Source: Astragalus membranaceus
Lineage: Eukaryota; Streptophyta; Magnoliopsida; Fabales; Fabaceae
Direction: 5' to 3'
Length of the DNA: 64,000 bases
Assembly: GCA_039519185.1 (NCBI GenBank)
Contig: CM076848.1
Coordinates: 34,708,849 to 34,772,848 of the forward strand
A program made the position numbers and the translations under genes. Below, piece after piece: positions 9,652 through 22,229 of the stretch (the stretch's first letter is position 1; every line of letters starts with the position of its first letter). The notes beneath the pieces are model-generated. The model saw only the letters and a list, made by a program, of their open reading frames with translations, was not told where the DNA came from and searched no databases.

Positions 9652-12600
9652 TTAGAATGTTTTCGTCCTCGAAAACTCACCTGAATCAAACAGCTCGGGA
9701 TAGGACTCCCGCACCTTACTTTCCAACTCCCAAGTCATGCTCTCACCAGCAGCTCCTAGCCAGACCACCTTCACCAATGCAATTTCCTTGCCTCTTAACA
9801 CCTTCACCTCATGGTCTTCAATCCGCACAGGCATCGTCTCCACCGTGAGATTATCCCGCACCTCCACATCATCCATGTGGATCACATGAGATGGATCTGA
9901 AATGTACTTCCGAAGTTGCGACACGTGAAACACGTCGTGCAAATTCGAAAGATTTGGCGGTAACGCCACTCTATACGCCACATTCCCAACTCTCCCGAAA
10001 ATCTGATAAGGACCAATGAATCTAGGAGTGAGCTTCTTCGACTTCAAAGCACGGCCAACACCGGTCACTGGAGTGACTCTCAAAAATACATGCTCACCTT
10101 CCTGGAACTCTAAATCTTTTCTCCTCTTGTCGTGATAACTCTTATGACGACTCTGCGAAGCCTTCATCTTCTCACGGATCAACTTTATCTTCTCAGTTGT
10201 CTCCCGAACAATTTCTGGTCCAAGCACCACACTCTCTCCAGACTCATACCAACACAACGGGGTTCTACACTCCCGAGCATACAATGCCTCAAAAGGTGCC
10301 ATCTCGATACTAGAATGGTAACTATTGTTGTACGTGAACTCAATCAACGAAAGGTAAGAATCCCACGAACCTCCTTGTTCCAAAACACAAGCTCTTAACA
10401 AATCTTCTAATGACTGAATTGTCCTCTCTGACTGACCATCTGTCTGAGGATGATATGCCGAACTCAACCTCAACTTAGACCCCAACTTTTCTTGCAAAAT
10501 CTTCCAGAAATCTGACGTGAACCTTGGATCTCTATCCGAAACAATACTCTTAGGAACTCCATGAAGCTTCACAATCTCCCGGATATAAATCTCTGCCAAC
10601 TTCGACACCGGATACGTGATGCTGATAGGAACAAAATGAGACGATTTTGTTAACCTGTCAACAATCACCCAAATTGCATCATACCCTTTCGCAGTATTAG
10701 GCAATCCCGTTACAAAATCCATCGAAATGCTATCCCATTTCCACTCCGGAATTTCTAACGGTTGCATCAGTCCAGCAGGCTTCTGATGCTCAACCTTTGA
10801 CTTCTGGCAAGTCAAACAGGCATACACAAATTGCGCCACATCTCGCTTCATACCAAGCCACCAAAACAACTTCTTTAGATCTTGATACATCTTCGTAGCC
10901 CCGGGATGAATACTTAACTTACTTCGATGACCCTCTTCTAAAATTGCTCTCTTCAGCTCTGCGTCTTCAGGAATACAAATCCTATCACGAAATCTCAAAA
11001 CACCATGCGCATCCAACTTAAAGTCACTACCTTCAGGCTGATCATCTCCGACCATCAAATCCACCAACTTGATATCCAACTTCTGGGCTCCTCTGATACT
11101 GTCAAGGAACTCATTATTAATCTTCAACATACCCAACTTAACACTCTGAAACGACACTTCACAAACCAAACTCAAATCCCTGAATTCCTCAATCAACTCT
11201 AACTCCTTAGCCATCATTGCCGACATATGCAAGGACTTCCGACTTAAAGCATCAGCCACGACATTAGCTTTGCCTGGATGATAGTTCAAACCGAAATCAT
11301 AGTCTTTTAACAATTCCAACCACCTTCGCTGCCTCATATTCAGCTCCTTCTGGTCAAACAAATATAATTTCAAACTCTTATGATTGCTGAATACCTCAAA
11401 TCTGGAACCATACAAATAGTGCCTCCAAATCTTCAACACAAAGACTACTGCAGCCAACTCCAAATCATGCATCGGATAATTCTTCTCATGAATCCTTAAC
11501 TGCCTCGATGCATAAGCAATCACCTTCCCATCTTGCATAAGCACGCCACCTAGACCCATCTTTGAAACATCACAATACACCACGAACGGCTCTCTCGGAT
11601 TTGGCAACGTCAAAACAGGAGACGTCGTCAATCTCTTCTTCAACTCAAGAAAACTTTCCTCACAACGAGCATCCCACACAAAAGCCTTACCCTTACAAGT
11701 CAACTGCGTCAACGAAAGGGCCAACTTAGAAAAACCTTCGATGAACCTTCTGTAGTAACCAGCCAACCCTAAGAAGCTTCTAATCTCCGTAGCCGACTTC
11801 GGACTCTCCCACTGCATCACGGCATCAACCTTAGACGGATCCACAGCAATACCACTACCAGAAATGATATGACCCAGAAAACCCACTTCTGACAACCAGA
11901 ATTCACACTTAGACAATTTTGCATACAGCCTCTTCTCTCTCAGGACCTCCAATACTAATCTCAAATGCTCCGCATGCTCTTCCTCCGACTTCGAATAAAT
12001 CAGGATGTCGTCAATGAACACAACCACGAACCGATCCAAGTAAGTATGGAATATACGATTCATGTACTCCATAAATACACCCGGCGCGTTAGTGACACCG
12101 AACGGCATCACCGAATACTCATAATGCCCATACCGCGTCCTGAAAGCAGTCTTCTGAACATCTCCATCCTTCACCTTGATCTGATGATAACATGATCTCA
12201 AATCAATCTTGCTGAACACTCGAGCACCCACTAACTGATCCATCAAATCGTCTATCCTCGGCAGTGGATACTTGTTCTTAATGGTCACCTTATTCAGCTA
12301 CCTATAATCAACACACAACCTCATGCTTCCATCCTTCTTCCTCACCAGCAACACAGGAGCTCCCCACGGCGATACACTCGGCCTAATAAACTTCTTCTCA
12401 AGCAGATCTTCAAGTTGCTTCTTCAACTCAGACAATTCTGATGCAGACATCCTGTACGGTGCCATAGACACAGGCCTCGTACCGGGTACAAGATCAATAG
12501 AAATCTCCACTTCCCTCTCAGGCGGCACACTTGGAATCTCATCAGGAAAGACTTCAGGAAATTCGCGCACCACCTGCAACTCCTCAATGTTAGCTTGATT

Positions 12601-12978
12601 CTCAACAGACACCGATGCCATCAGCGAGAATAACTGCACTCTCTCCTTTGCTAACTTCCGCAACTGACTAGCAGATAACAAACCAAACTCTTCCTCTCCA
12701 AAACTCACAGACTTGCGACGACAATCAATGCGAACATGGTTATGCTCCAACCAGTTCATGCCCAAAATTACATCTAATCCATTCAGCGGCAAACAAACAA
12801 AGTCCACAACAAAGTCTCTGTCGAAGATCGACAAGGGACATTGAGAACACACTAGAGAGGTAGTTACCGACCCCTTAGCTGGAGTGTCGACAACCATCTC
12901 TCCATTCATAGCAGACAAAACAAGATTCAACCTCTTACAACAATCAGCAGCAATTGCAGTATCGTTCCTCCTAGCCAT
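9652..12978 (-). pseudogene. Tekay-type pol polyprotein with gag/protease start deleted and one nonsense codon
   Basis: Reads from 12978 down to 9652. It starts with a gag-like N-terminus (Met-Ala-Arg-Arg-Asn-Asp), which joins after about 11 residues, in frame, to the middle of the protease; the Asp-Ser/Thr-Gly active site is lost. Reverse transcriptase follows, with Phe-Ile-Asp-Asp catalytic box, then RNase H, integrase (HX4-5H...CX2C zinc finger, then the Asp-Asp-Glu core with LPNTAKGYDAIWVIVDRLTK) and a C-terminal chromodomain-like tail ending in Met-Thr-Trp-Glu-Leu-Glu. A single CAG-to-TAG type stop at 12298-12300 interrupts RT in frame, between 'CVDYR' and 'LNKVTIKNKYPLPR'. Otherwise the frame is open for 1100 codons, so decay is recent. 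Chromodomains of this type are thought to steer integration to heterochromatin. Confidence 0.9.
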
Positions 12979-13084
12979 TTCAACTCACTTGCTACAAAGC
13001 AAACAACAGTTAGATATAATTGACAACACACCATTGTCAATTGACACTACTACTGGACAACTTGGCCGGACAGACCGAACTTTT

Positions 13085-13096
13085 GCTCTGATACCA
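13085..13096 (-). promoter_or_regulatory. Primer-binding site, initiator-Met tRNA (Tekay element)
   Basis: The minus strand reads TGGTATCAGAGC, complementary to the 3' end of plant initiator-methionine tRNA, four bases inside the 5' LTR. Only about 110 bases separate it from the pol start codon. Confidence 0.92.
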
Positions 13097-13100
13097 CTAA

Positions 13101-15788
13101 TGTAACACCCCTTTTCTACCCGGTAGTTATTTAATAAAATCAGAGTTATAAAAATTCTCATATTTCGAAAAGAGATGTCACACATTCGTCAATAGTTCAA
13201 AACGTCACATAAGATATATAACACTTTATCAAAAAGGGTCGAAGCCCATAACACCAGTTTAGTTAACAACATCATCAAGATACTTCACCACGCAGCGGAA
13301 AAGAAATTAGTTCTAAAACATAAAATAATAACGTCCTGAATGGACTCCACAATAATTAAAATGCAACAGCCAAGTCTAGGTTCGTTTCCCCCCTTGAGTG
13401 TTACATATCAAAGCAAAGGACACCGACTCAGACTAGCGAAGGTAGCTAAGCCTTCACTCGCAATCACCTGCACGTTACCGCATAGGGGCAACATTCAAAC
13501 AGAAGGGGTGAGATATCTTCAATATAATAGCGTAAAATGATAGGAAATATGCTAGAATATGACAACTATATCTACCACTCCAATACACACATCTAATCAT
13601 AAGCACACGTCAAATAGTAAACACCACAATCAGTCACCAAATGTCATGTCAATGCATGAATGCAACCCACACCAACGGGCATATGCATGTGGTACCAAAT
13701 CACCAAAAGTTTTGCCTGTAAATAGAGGCGTCACCAAAATTGAGAGCTTTCACACCCGGCTCACTAGTTTTAGAAAAATTGAGTTTTCACACCCAGCTCC
13801 AAGACCAAAGGCCTTCACCAAAATAAATGCATATGCTGTATGCGACACCATGAATGCACACAGACAATCATCCAAAATAGTCACAATGTGACACACCAAA
13901 AATTAATCACCGAATATCTCCAAAGTTGAGCTTTCACACCTAGCCCAACGACACCGAAACACCAAACTACCCGAAAACAACGGAATACTAAGTTTTGGAG
14001 CCTTCACACCTAGCTCCCACAACACCAAGGTTTGAACCTTCACACCTAGCTCAAACAGCACCAAGACACCAAGATGACAACAAGTTTCCAAAATATTGGG
14101 ACAACGACAATTTTCCAAAATATTGGGGCAACGACAATTTTTCTTTCCCTAAAAACAGCAACATTTAACGACTAGGCCAACGGCTAACAATTTCCAGAAA
14201 AATAGACCACTTTGCCTCAAATTATAATATTCAGCTAGGCCTTTGAATAAGCTTTCCAAAACATTTTGAAACGCCTCAATCGGACACCCGAGTCAAAAGA
14301 TATTGCAAAAACAAAATAGGAACAAAACTGAGACACATGATGAAAATGGTGCCCAGGCACAGGGCGCCTAGCAAGGAATACGCAAAATCTGGCCAACACA
14401 CCGAAACTGGCGCCCTTGGCGCCCAGGTAACTCAGGACAATGACACAGCAACGCAACGCAACATGGAACACACCCTAGACACGGCGCCCAGGCATAGGGC
14501 GCCTAGCAGCCACACAGGAAAACTGGCGCCCAGGAGCAGGGCGCCCAGCAACAGGCAACACAACTGAACCTAGCGCCCAGGAGCAGGGCGCCTAGCAACA
14601 CTGCAAGAAATGGCGCCCTTGGCGCCCAATCCGCCTGGAAACACAACAGAAACGCACCAAAACCCAGGAATTGGTGCCCTTGGCGCCCAGGCAGCCTACA
14701 GCACAAACGCAACAACAGATTTGGCGCCCAGCAACAGGGCACCTTCGACAGGCAACATTCGACAGCAACATCGACAGCAATCGACAAGCAACATTCGACA
14801 GCAACGGAAACAAGCACGATGCCCAAGAGCAGGGCGCCTTCGACAGGCAACACACACACACTAGCACACGCGGACACACACCAGACATGGCGCCCATGCA
14901 CAGGGCGCCAGAAACAGCAACAGAACATCAAGGCAACATGGCCAGGCACGGCGCCCAGGCACAGGGCGCCAAAAACAACACTACAACATTTCAGGGATGG
15001 CGCCCAGCACTGGGGCCCCAAAAACAGCATCTAGGACAATGGCGCCCATGGCGCCCTAGGGTTCAATATTTTCGTCAATTCACCAATTCAAATCACCAAT
15101 CCTTAACCACCAATGTCAATCACCATAATTTGTAAATCACAACACCAAACAACAATTTAATCGAACACCTAGCATGCGTTTAGTAATAACAACAATGAAC
15201 ACCAAGTTCTAGAGTCACAACAATCACCAACAATGCCAAATTTCAATCCAACCTAGTTATAATTCAACTAACACCAAATCAAACATCAAAATCAATCAAA
15301 GGGTATTACAGTACCTATCCCCACATAACCCCATCATGAAACCCCATTATAAGGAAGAACCTCACCCTTACCTTATAGTTGGAGAGCACTAGTCCTCTTG
15401 ATCAAGTCACCAACAAAACCTCAGCAACACAGCTCCTCTCTGCTCCTTGAATTTGCGAATTCCTTCTCTTCTTCTCCCTTGGATTTGCGCGCCGTCCCAT
15501 TTCTCCTCTCCTCTCCTCTATTCGCAACTTTTCTTTCTTTTTCTCAAACAAATCGCATAATGAGACCAAACCCTAGCCTAGGCGCTTCACCTATGCGCCT
15601 AGCTAGTGGGCTCTTGGATCACGGGCTTTCCTCCAGCTTAAGCCCGATCACTAACACCATCCCCTAATATTTGATTATACACCTCTTAGTCAAACGCTAA
15701 TATAAATACACCAACTAAAATAAATAAATAAATAATTGAATACCTAAATATTTAATTAAATAATTTAATTAAATATTTGGGGGTTACA
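13101..15788 (-). repeat. Tekay-type 5' LTR
   Basis: Same sequence as 6987-9639 with about 2% substitutions. It has a 17-base insertion near 14174-14190 and lacks 7 bases near 14508. Minus-strand AT-rich sequence at about 15690-15780 contains TATTTATATT, a possible promoter. It ends ...GGGGGTTACA next to the target duplication. Confidence 0.93.
14346..15056 (-). repeat. GGCGCC hairpin array in the 5' LTR
   Basis: Counterpart of 8217-8910. Units are mostly the same, but a block at about 14750-14810 has extra CAACATTCGACAG copies, so the array differs in length between the two LTRs. Confidence 0.85.
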
Positions 15789-18591
15789 AAAGGACTCATG
15801 GACCAGATTGGTTCAAAAGAGAGTTTCCTGCAACTAATCTTGTCGATGAATAAGGCACCAATCAAGTTTGGGAAGCCTTTTTAACTCCCAAGTTTCTCTC
15901 AGCTAGAATTTCCCCTGGAAAAGCTGCTGCTCTATTTGACACATACTCATATCACCCCAGCCTGGTTGCGAGACAATTTGGGCTATGCTAGCTTCGACCT
16001 AGTCCCTTCTTCAGGTCTAGGAAAGAAATGGTGCTTCCCGGAAATGAGGAAGAGTGGAAAGAGTGTCTTAACAGTTTTCCCCAAGGCTCTTTCAACTTCG
16101 ACCCCATTGCTTTCGAACCTTTATTCTCTTGCACCAAAGGATTTTCAAAATGGTGGACAAAATATTTTACAAGAAAATTTGCTGGTGTCGAAGAGGCTAC
16201 CCTGCTGTCAAATCTAATTTCTGCTTTTCCTTCTTTGCAGAAAAAGACGACCAAATCAAAAGGTACACACATTCAAGAAATTCAAGCATTCCAAAAATAT
16301 TTTGAAACTGTGTATGATCCAAATAAACTTAGTCGAACTGTTTCTCAAGCTGCAAGAGTTTTAAAAGAAAAATATATCGAAATAATTCCAACAATGTTTT
16401 TCCCCCCTCATGTAATTGATAGATATTCTTTTGCTTTAGCACAAAACAAACTCAAATTTCCGCCTTTGCCAACCAGTAACCTGGCTTTGGCATTTCGACC
16501 ACCACTCCCACCATGGTTTTTATGTGGTTCGATTGGGGCACTTTACAATTTTCTTTCGAATAAGACAGCTGAGAAAGTAGTTCCGACTAAGTATACCTTA
16601 TACACGTTTGAAGGTCATCTACATTTGGACATTCGACATGTTCGAGTCACATCTATTATCAGAGAAGGTGATGTATAAGACTCTTAGAAAAATTTAATTT
16701 TCCTTCCATGTATGATTTGTATTTACACGTTTGTCGAATATCTGTAGCTGTTTCTATTGCATCTGTTTCGACAGATGATGCACCAACAACAACGATGAAG
16801 AGGAAGGGCACTGATGCCTCGTCGAAAAAGGACATACCCCTTCAGGCAGAGAAACAAAAAGTAAGTATCTCTGTGCTTTCTATTTGCACCAAATCATTAT
16901 ACTCGTCGACTGATTAACCCTTTATTTTAAAGAGACGAAAGAGACCTTGTAGTTCTACAACTATTGCTCCAAAGAAAGCAAAAAGGACCAACCCAATAAC
17001 TGTGAGTGATTCAGAGGTCAAAACTCTTAACCTCTTTCTCTTTTACATTTATGCTTTCTCTTTCTTGCTTATGTTTATATGAGTGTCGAACTTTCAGTCT
17101 GATGAGCCATTGACCAAAGCAAAACCCGTTGAGATTCCTACTTCTGAAGTAGAAAGAGAGAAGAAGAAGAAAAACTCTCAGGATGCCTCTAAGGTCACTC
17201 CCCAACAAACTCCTGTCGAGAGACAACGGAAGAAAGGGGATTCTGTGCCCAAGGAGAAAGCTCCAAAGAAAATCCTCAAGAAACCTGAGAGTGCACACTC
17301 TCGTGTCGAGGGTAATATACCCAAGGTAATTGGTCGACTTGAATCTCCACTTTAAGAGTTTTCTTTTTTATATGTCGAAAACTTATTCAGTGTTTGTTTT
17401 CAGGAAACCCAAGCCCCCACCATTGCAGTCCAAGCAAGGCAAGTTACGCCTACTTCTACTCTTTCCCCTTCCAAAGAGCCAATAGTTGAAAAAGGGTGCT
17501 GAGGGAGAGGGGCTAGACCAAGATCAACCCACCAACATCATTGAAGACATACCTATGGTCGAAGAAACCAATCCCATTGAAGCTGAAGGGGAGGTTTTTG
17601 ACCACAATCAAGAACACGAAGGTCATGCCATGGACGTTGATGAACATCTCAATGCTGGTGATGTTGATGTCAGAGTCAGCTTGTCTCCATCTCCAAATTT
17701 AGAGGGCAAAGATGTAGAAGAAGATAACCCCCAAGTGGATGATGAAGAAAGTGAAGATGATGGTGGCAGCAATGAAGGTGAGGCAGAGGAAGAGGAACTA
17801 TCTGAGCATGAAGGTGAATCTCCTAAGAGTGTCAATTCTCCACCCAACTTGCCTTCGACCAATACTGGCCTGAGTGAAAAAGAACTATCAAAGTTGAAGA
17901 CCAAAAACCCTTTTGAAGCCTTCAGATTATTGCTGAGTGCGTCTTCGACAGAGAGTAGGCCAAGCCCTTCGACAGGCTCTGTTGGCCAAACTTCTAAAAG
18001 TTCAAATGCAGATTTGATCCAAGAGCTTCAAACAATACTTTTTGAGGAAGATTTGCTCAAAGCTATCGAGGAGGATCATATGATCATTTACAAGATCAAG
18101 GCTTTGTTCAATGAACTTAACACTCCTGGATCAAGCAAATCCCTCATAAGCTTTATAGTCGAATTTGAGCTTTTCTGGAGCAAGTTGCCAGAGATTTTCA
18201 GAAGAAACAGAGTGTTGTTGCCAATAAAGAGCGCGAGGCTGGGCTTCAACAAGAAGAATGGGAAGCAGTCAAGGCCTCAAATACCAAAATTTCGACCCTG
18301 GAACAGCAAGCAGCAAGAGATACTAAAGAGATAGCTGAATGTGATGCTGATATTTCAAAGATCCAGGCACAAATTAAGGTAGTGCAGTCGAAGCTCAGGG
18401 AAGCAGAACAGAAGAAGGCCACCATTCAAAAGGGAATCCCTGATTCTTTAGAAGCCGTACTTCAAGCTGAGGCCATTTCGGCTATAGCGCATCTAGAGAA
18501 GGCAAACAAACACAAGGCAGCAGTAGAAAGATTGGTCGAAGATCAGAACCTCATTGTTGCTAGATTAGACCATGCTGAGATTATTTCTTGA
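15789..18591 (+). pseudogene. PMD gene, fragment 3, with four introns; antisense to the Tat element
   Basis: Continues the PMD (Asp-Trp-Phe-Lys-Arg...; Gly-Phe-Ser-Lys-Trp-Trp; Pro-Pro-Trp-Phe-Leu-Cys-Gly) to 16667. Four introns with GT...AG ends can be read: 16668-16774, 16861-16932, 17017-17097 and 17326-17403. Joins restore the frame (Arg-Glu|Asp-Asp; Lys-Gln-Lys|Arg-Arg-Lys-Arg-Pro, a possible nuclear signal). The last exon encodes a very acidic low-complexity segment (17486-17880), then Ser/Thr-rich and coiled-coil-like sequence ending at 18591. Defects: stops at about 15850 and 15990, a one-base insertion near 17497, and a frameshift near 18250. It ends 200 bases from the convergent integrase end, which fits an antisense extra ORF of a Tat element. 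A captured host gene is the alternative. Confidence 0.68.
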
Positions 18592-18794
18592 AAAATTCAA
18601 AGCTTCTTTTGTACCTTAAATTTCATCTTTCTGAATTTCTCATAATCTGCTTTGTATTATGACAATATTTTTTGGTACTTAGATTTGACTATGCCATGTT
18701 TAAATATCTTCATTACTTCTCAGTCTTGTGTTATTTTAACTTCTTGCAATATTGGCTTATATCTTTTTAAGTACTTGCCATTTATACGCAATAT

Positions 18795-19870
18795 TCAACT
18801 ATCAGCGCCTAGTTCTTCGACTTCGTAAGCACCGTTTGAGAAAACTTGTATAATTTTAAATGGTCCTTCCCAATTTGGCGACCATTTACCTAAGGCCCTA
18901 TCTTTTTTGTCCATAGGTAAAATAACTTTCCACACCAAGTCTCCCAAAGCAAAGGTTTTTACCTTTACTCTTTTGTTATAGGCTTTAGCTACTCTTACTT
19001 TCTGCCTTGTAAGGACTTCTAATGCGAATAGCCTCTCTTCATCTAAATCAACCAACTCATCTAAAATCATATCCCAATAATGGTCTGATGGGATCTCAAA
19101 CTGCCTTTGGATTCTGGTTGATTGTAGATAAATTTCGACAGGTAACACTGCATCATGCCCAAAAGTGAGTCTAAATGGAGTAGCATTAATGGATTCTCTA
19201 GGGGAATTTCGACAAGCCCACAAAGCTTGATCAAGAGTTTTGTGCCAATTCCTAGGCTTCTGTCCAATATGCTTTTTAATAAAATTAATGATAATTTTAT
19301 TGGCTTCTTCGACTTGACCATTTGCTTGTGCATAATACGGTGTCGAACTCAATAACTTGAATCCAATTTCAGGGGCAAGTTCTACCATTTTTCGACCAGT
19401 GAAAACTGAACCTTGATCTGTGGTGATAGTTTATGGAATCCCAAACCTATATAAAATATGGTTTTGAATAAAACTTATAACTGCCTCTTGGTCCACATTA
19501 GCTAAAGGAATAGCTTCGACCCAGGGCCGTCCCATACAATTTGGAAGCCCTGTGCAAATCATAAAAGTGGGGCCTTAATTATATTATTACTAAATAAATC
19601 ACCAAAACTCAAACTTCGTTATTTAAATTATAAATATCATCTCAATACAATTTTAATCATATTTTCTTCAATTCTTTTCTTTTTCTTACGCTTCTCACAT
19701 CCAGAATCATATTTTCTAATCTTAGGAAGCATAGTAGAAAAGATAAAACCTGATAATTTCGGTTTCCGGCGGTGGTAGAAAGTAGAAACGAGGATGACCG
19801 TCACGCGATCTCAACTTCAATCCACAGCCAAGCACACAGATAGATATTAAATAGGGTAGTAACTTTTAAT

Positions 19871-19912
<42 letters not shown>

Positions 19913-20909
19913 CATTTTATTATATATTCGGTGTTCTGACATATGTTTGTCTCAAATCTCAATATAATAGTATTTTAAGAATACCAAGCAAAGTTGTAGA
20001 AATAAGAAATCACGTTACAGTTACAAATACCAAGCAAAATTGTAGGGAACAATTAAGAGAAGATTGAATTAATTTGCTCTTGATTGAATCAATTTGCTGA
20101 ATGAGGGTGAGGGTGAGGGTGAGGGACGGTGAGGGTGAATTTGTTGAAGATTGAATTTGTTGAAGATTGAATTTGGTGAGGATTGAATTTGTTGAAGAGG
20201 GAACGATTGCTGAAGATTGAATTTGTTGTGCGATGCGTGAATGAGGGTGAGGGACGGTGAGGTTGTTGTGCGATGCGTGCGTGATTCGTTGACTGAAGGT
20301 ATGATGCAATGCGTGAATGTGAATGAGGGTGGGCTGTTGTTGCAATCCAGTGGAAGGGGAATGGTATGGGCCAACAAAAAAATTGGGGCCCCTAAAAAAA
20401 TTTCTGGGCAAAGGCCCTGTGCGCTAGCACAGGCTGCACTGCCTCTAGGCAAGCCCTGCTTCGACCCACTTAGTGAAGTAGTCGATACCCACTAGTATAT
20501 AACGGTGGCCTTTCGACGAAGTTGGCTTAATTTCACCAATTATATCTAAAGCCCATCCTCTAAATGGCCAAGGTTTTACTATTGAATGTAACTCACTTGC
20601 AGGTACATGTTGCACCCCTGCAAACTTTTGACATTCTTGACATCCTTTATCAAATTCTATGCAATCTTTTAACATAGTTGGCCAGTACACCCCTTGTCGA
20701 AACAAAAGCCACTTCATCTTGTGACCTGCTTGATGAGATCCACAAGTTCCACTGTGGGTATTGGATATTGCTAGATATGTCTCACTTTTGCTAAGACATT
20801 TAAGCAAAACTCCTTCAGGAGTTTTCTTGAACAATTCATTTCCAATGATCACATAGCTTAAGGCTCTATACTTGGTTTTCCTGTTAGTTGTTCCTGTTGG
20901 ATTTTCCAA
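18795..20909 (-). pseudogene. Tat integrase, split by a hAT insertion
   Basis: The N-terminal part (20909-20467) has the His-x-Gly-x-Cys-Gly-x-His-Gln zinc region, Cys-Gln-Glu-Cys, and the first catalytic Asp context (Trp-Ala-Leu-Asp-Ile-Ile-Gly; Tyr-Phe-Thr-Lys-Trp-Val-Glu-Ala). After the insertion (19522-20458) the frame continues 'IPLANVDQEAV', and an in-frame TAA replaces a codon in Gly-Ile-Pro-x-Thr-Ile-Thr-Thr-Asp-Gln (about 19430). The C-terminal half (19388-18795) holds Pro-Tyr-Tyr-Ala-Gln-Ala-Asn-Gly-Gln-Val-Glu and the Trp-Glu-Gly-Pro-Phe domain. Integrase inserts element cDNA into the chromosome; this copy cannot. Confidence 0.85.
19522..20458. mobile_element. Non-autonomous hAT element (TSD CTTCGACC)
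   Basis: 937 bp, starting CAGGGCCGTCCC and ending GGCAAGCCCTG, with a perfect 8-bp duplication CTTCGACC at 19514-19521 and 20459-20466. CAGGG termini with an 8-bp TSD are hAT hallmarks. Inside are an (AT)n run at about 19873-19909 and G-rich short repeats (GAGGGTGAGGGTGAGGG, GATTGAATTTGTTGAA) at about 20100-20340. No transposase. Confidence 0.88.
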
Positions 20910-20927
20910 GTATCCAACAATTTGTTT

Positions 20928-22229
20928 TCACCAGTCATCATTTAGCATATTGTCAATGGCAAAAATTTCAAACAAATTTTCATTTGGAGGTAATAACATT
21001 TCTGACTTGTCTCCCCCCCCCCCCCCAAGTTTTGGCATTGACAATTCATTTAAAGAACAATCTGTCGAAATTAATTTTTCTTTGATCTCTATTAGTTCTT
21101 CTAGTTTTTCTCGAGAAACTTTATAGCCAGAAGCAAGTTGTGCTAAATCGTTTGCCTCTTGGTTGTCAATTCGAGGCACATGCTCAATGTTAACGTGATC
21201 AAAATGTTTTAACAAAGCATTGGCGGTGACGAAGTATATTATTAAATTTTCTTTAATACACTTATATTCTTTAGTTAATTGCTTCACAACTAATTCAGAG
21301 TCACCCCTAATTTCGACAGCTTTTACCCCCAATTCTAGCAAAAGTTCAAGTCCTGCTATCAAGGCTTCATATTCAGCCTCATTATTGGAGCAAAATCCTT
21401 CGATTTTAAACTTATACTTCGTTGGGATATTTGTTGGAGAAACAATCAGTATCCCTATTCCAGAACCATTTTTATGGCTTGAACCATCAAAGTATAATTT
21501 CCATGATCGAACATTCACATTACTTACTGTTGCTTCGACCAATGAGTGGTCGACAATAAAATCAGCAACAATTTGACCTTTAATAGCTTTCAAAGGCTGG
21601 TATGTTAGTGAGTATTTGGACAGAGCTAGAGCCCACTTACCAATTCTGCTATGTAATATTGGTTTTGACAACATATGTTTAATTATGTCAAAATGCGAAT
21701 AAACATACACATCAACGGGCTTTATATATTGCTTCAATTTTGTACATGAGAAATACAAGCACAGGCACAATTTTTCAGTTGGGTGGTACCTAGTTTCAGC
21801 ATCATTCAAAACCCTACTGAGGTAATATATGGCTCTTTCGACACCATTTTCATCCTCTTGTGCTAACATGCTACCTATTGACAGGTCTGATGCTGCCAAG
21901 TACAATTTCATCACCTTACTTCTAATAGGTGATAACAATATAGGAGGTTTAACTAAGTAAGACTTGATCTCGTCGAAGGCTTTCTGATGTTCTGGATCCC
22001 ATCTGAACACATCTTCCTTCTTCAGTCGAAGCAATGGCGAAAAAACTTGAGTCTTGCCACTTAGGTTTGAAATGAACCTTCTAAGGAAATTGATTTTACC
22101 TAATAAAGACTGCAGTTCTTTCTTAGTCGAAGGAGCTCTCGTTTCCAATATTGCCTTTGTCTTGTTTTGATCGATTTCAATGCCTTTTTTGTGCACAACA
22201 AATCCCAAAAAAATCACCTGCACGCACAC
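20928..22229 (-). pseudogene. Tat RT C-terminus, RNase H and second RNase H
   Basis: A 433-codon frame without stops. Residues about 1-110 are the RT thumb/connection (Leu-Gly-Lys-Ile-Asn-Phe-Leu-Arg-Arg-Phe). RNase H follows (Leu-Ala-Ala-Ser-Asp... Tyr-Leu-Ser-Arg, His-Pro-Thr-Glu). A second, archaeal-type RNase H is at about 245-380 (Trp-Lys-Leu-Tyr-Phe-Asp-Gly-Ser-Ser, Asn-Asn-Glu-Ala-Glu-Tyr-Glu-Ala, Gly-Asp-Ser-Glu-Leu-Val). The dual RNase H places the element in Tat. A run of 14 Cs (21013-21026) sits near the frame's end; there is one stop before integrase. Confidence 0.88.

Larger units (their letters stand above)
6987..15788 (-). mobile_element. Tekay/Del-type chromovirus (Ty3), gag-deleted, nested in the PMD gene
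   Basis: Complete LTR-to-LTR element of 8802 bp, read on the minus strand. Ends are TGTAAC...GTTACA. The target duplication is GAAGG (6982-6986) against AAAGG (15789-15793), one mismatch. It has 2653- and 2688-bp LTRs, an initiator-Met tRNA primer site, a polypurine tract, and pol with a C-terminal chromodomain-like tail. Nearly all of gag and the protease active site are missing, so it is non-autonomous. By eye the LTRs differ at roughly 2% of positions plus indels of 17 and 7 bases, suggesting a fairly young insertion. Confidence 0.92.

Noticed and set aside
20010..20495. ORFs at the right end of the hAT insertion
   Set aside because: Composed of GAGGGTGAGGG-type short repeats; no transposase motifs.
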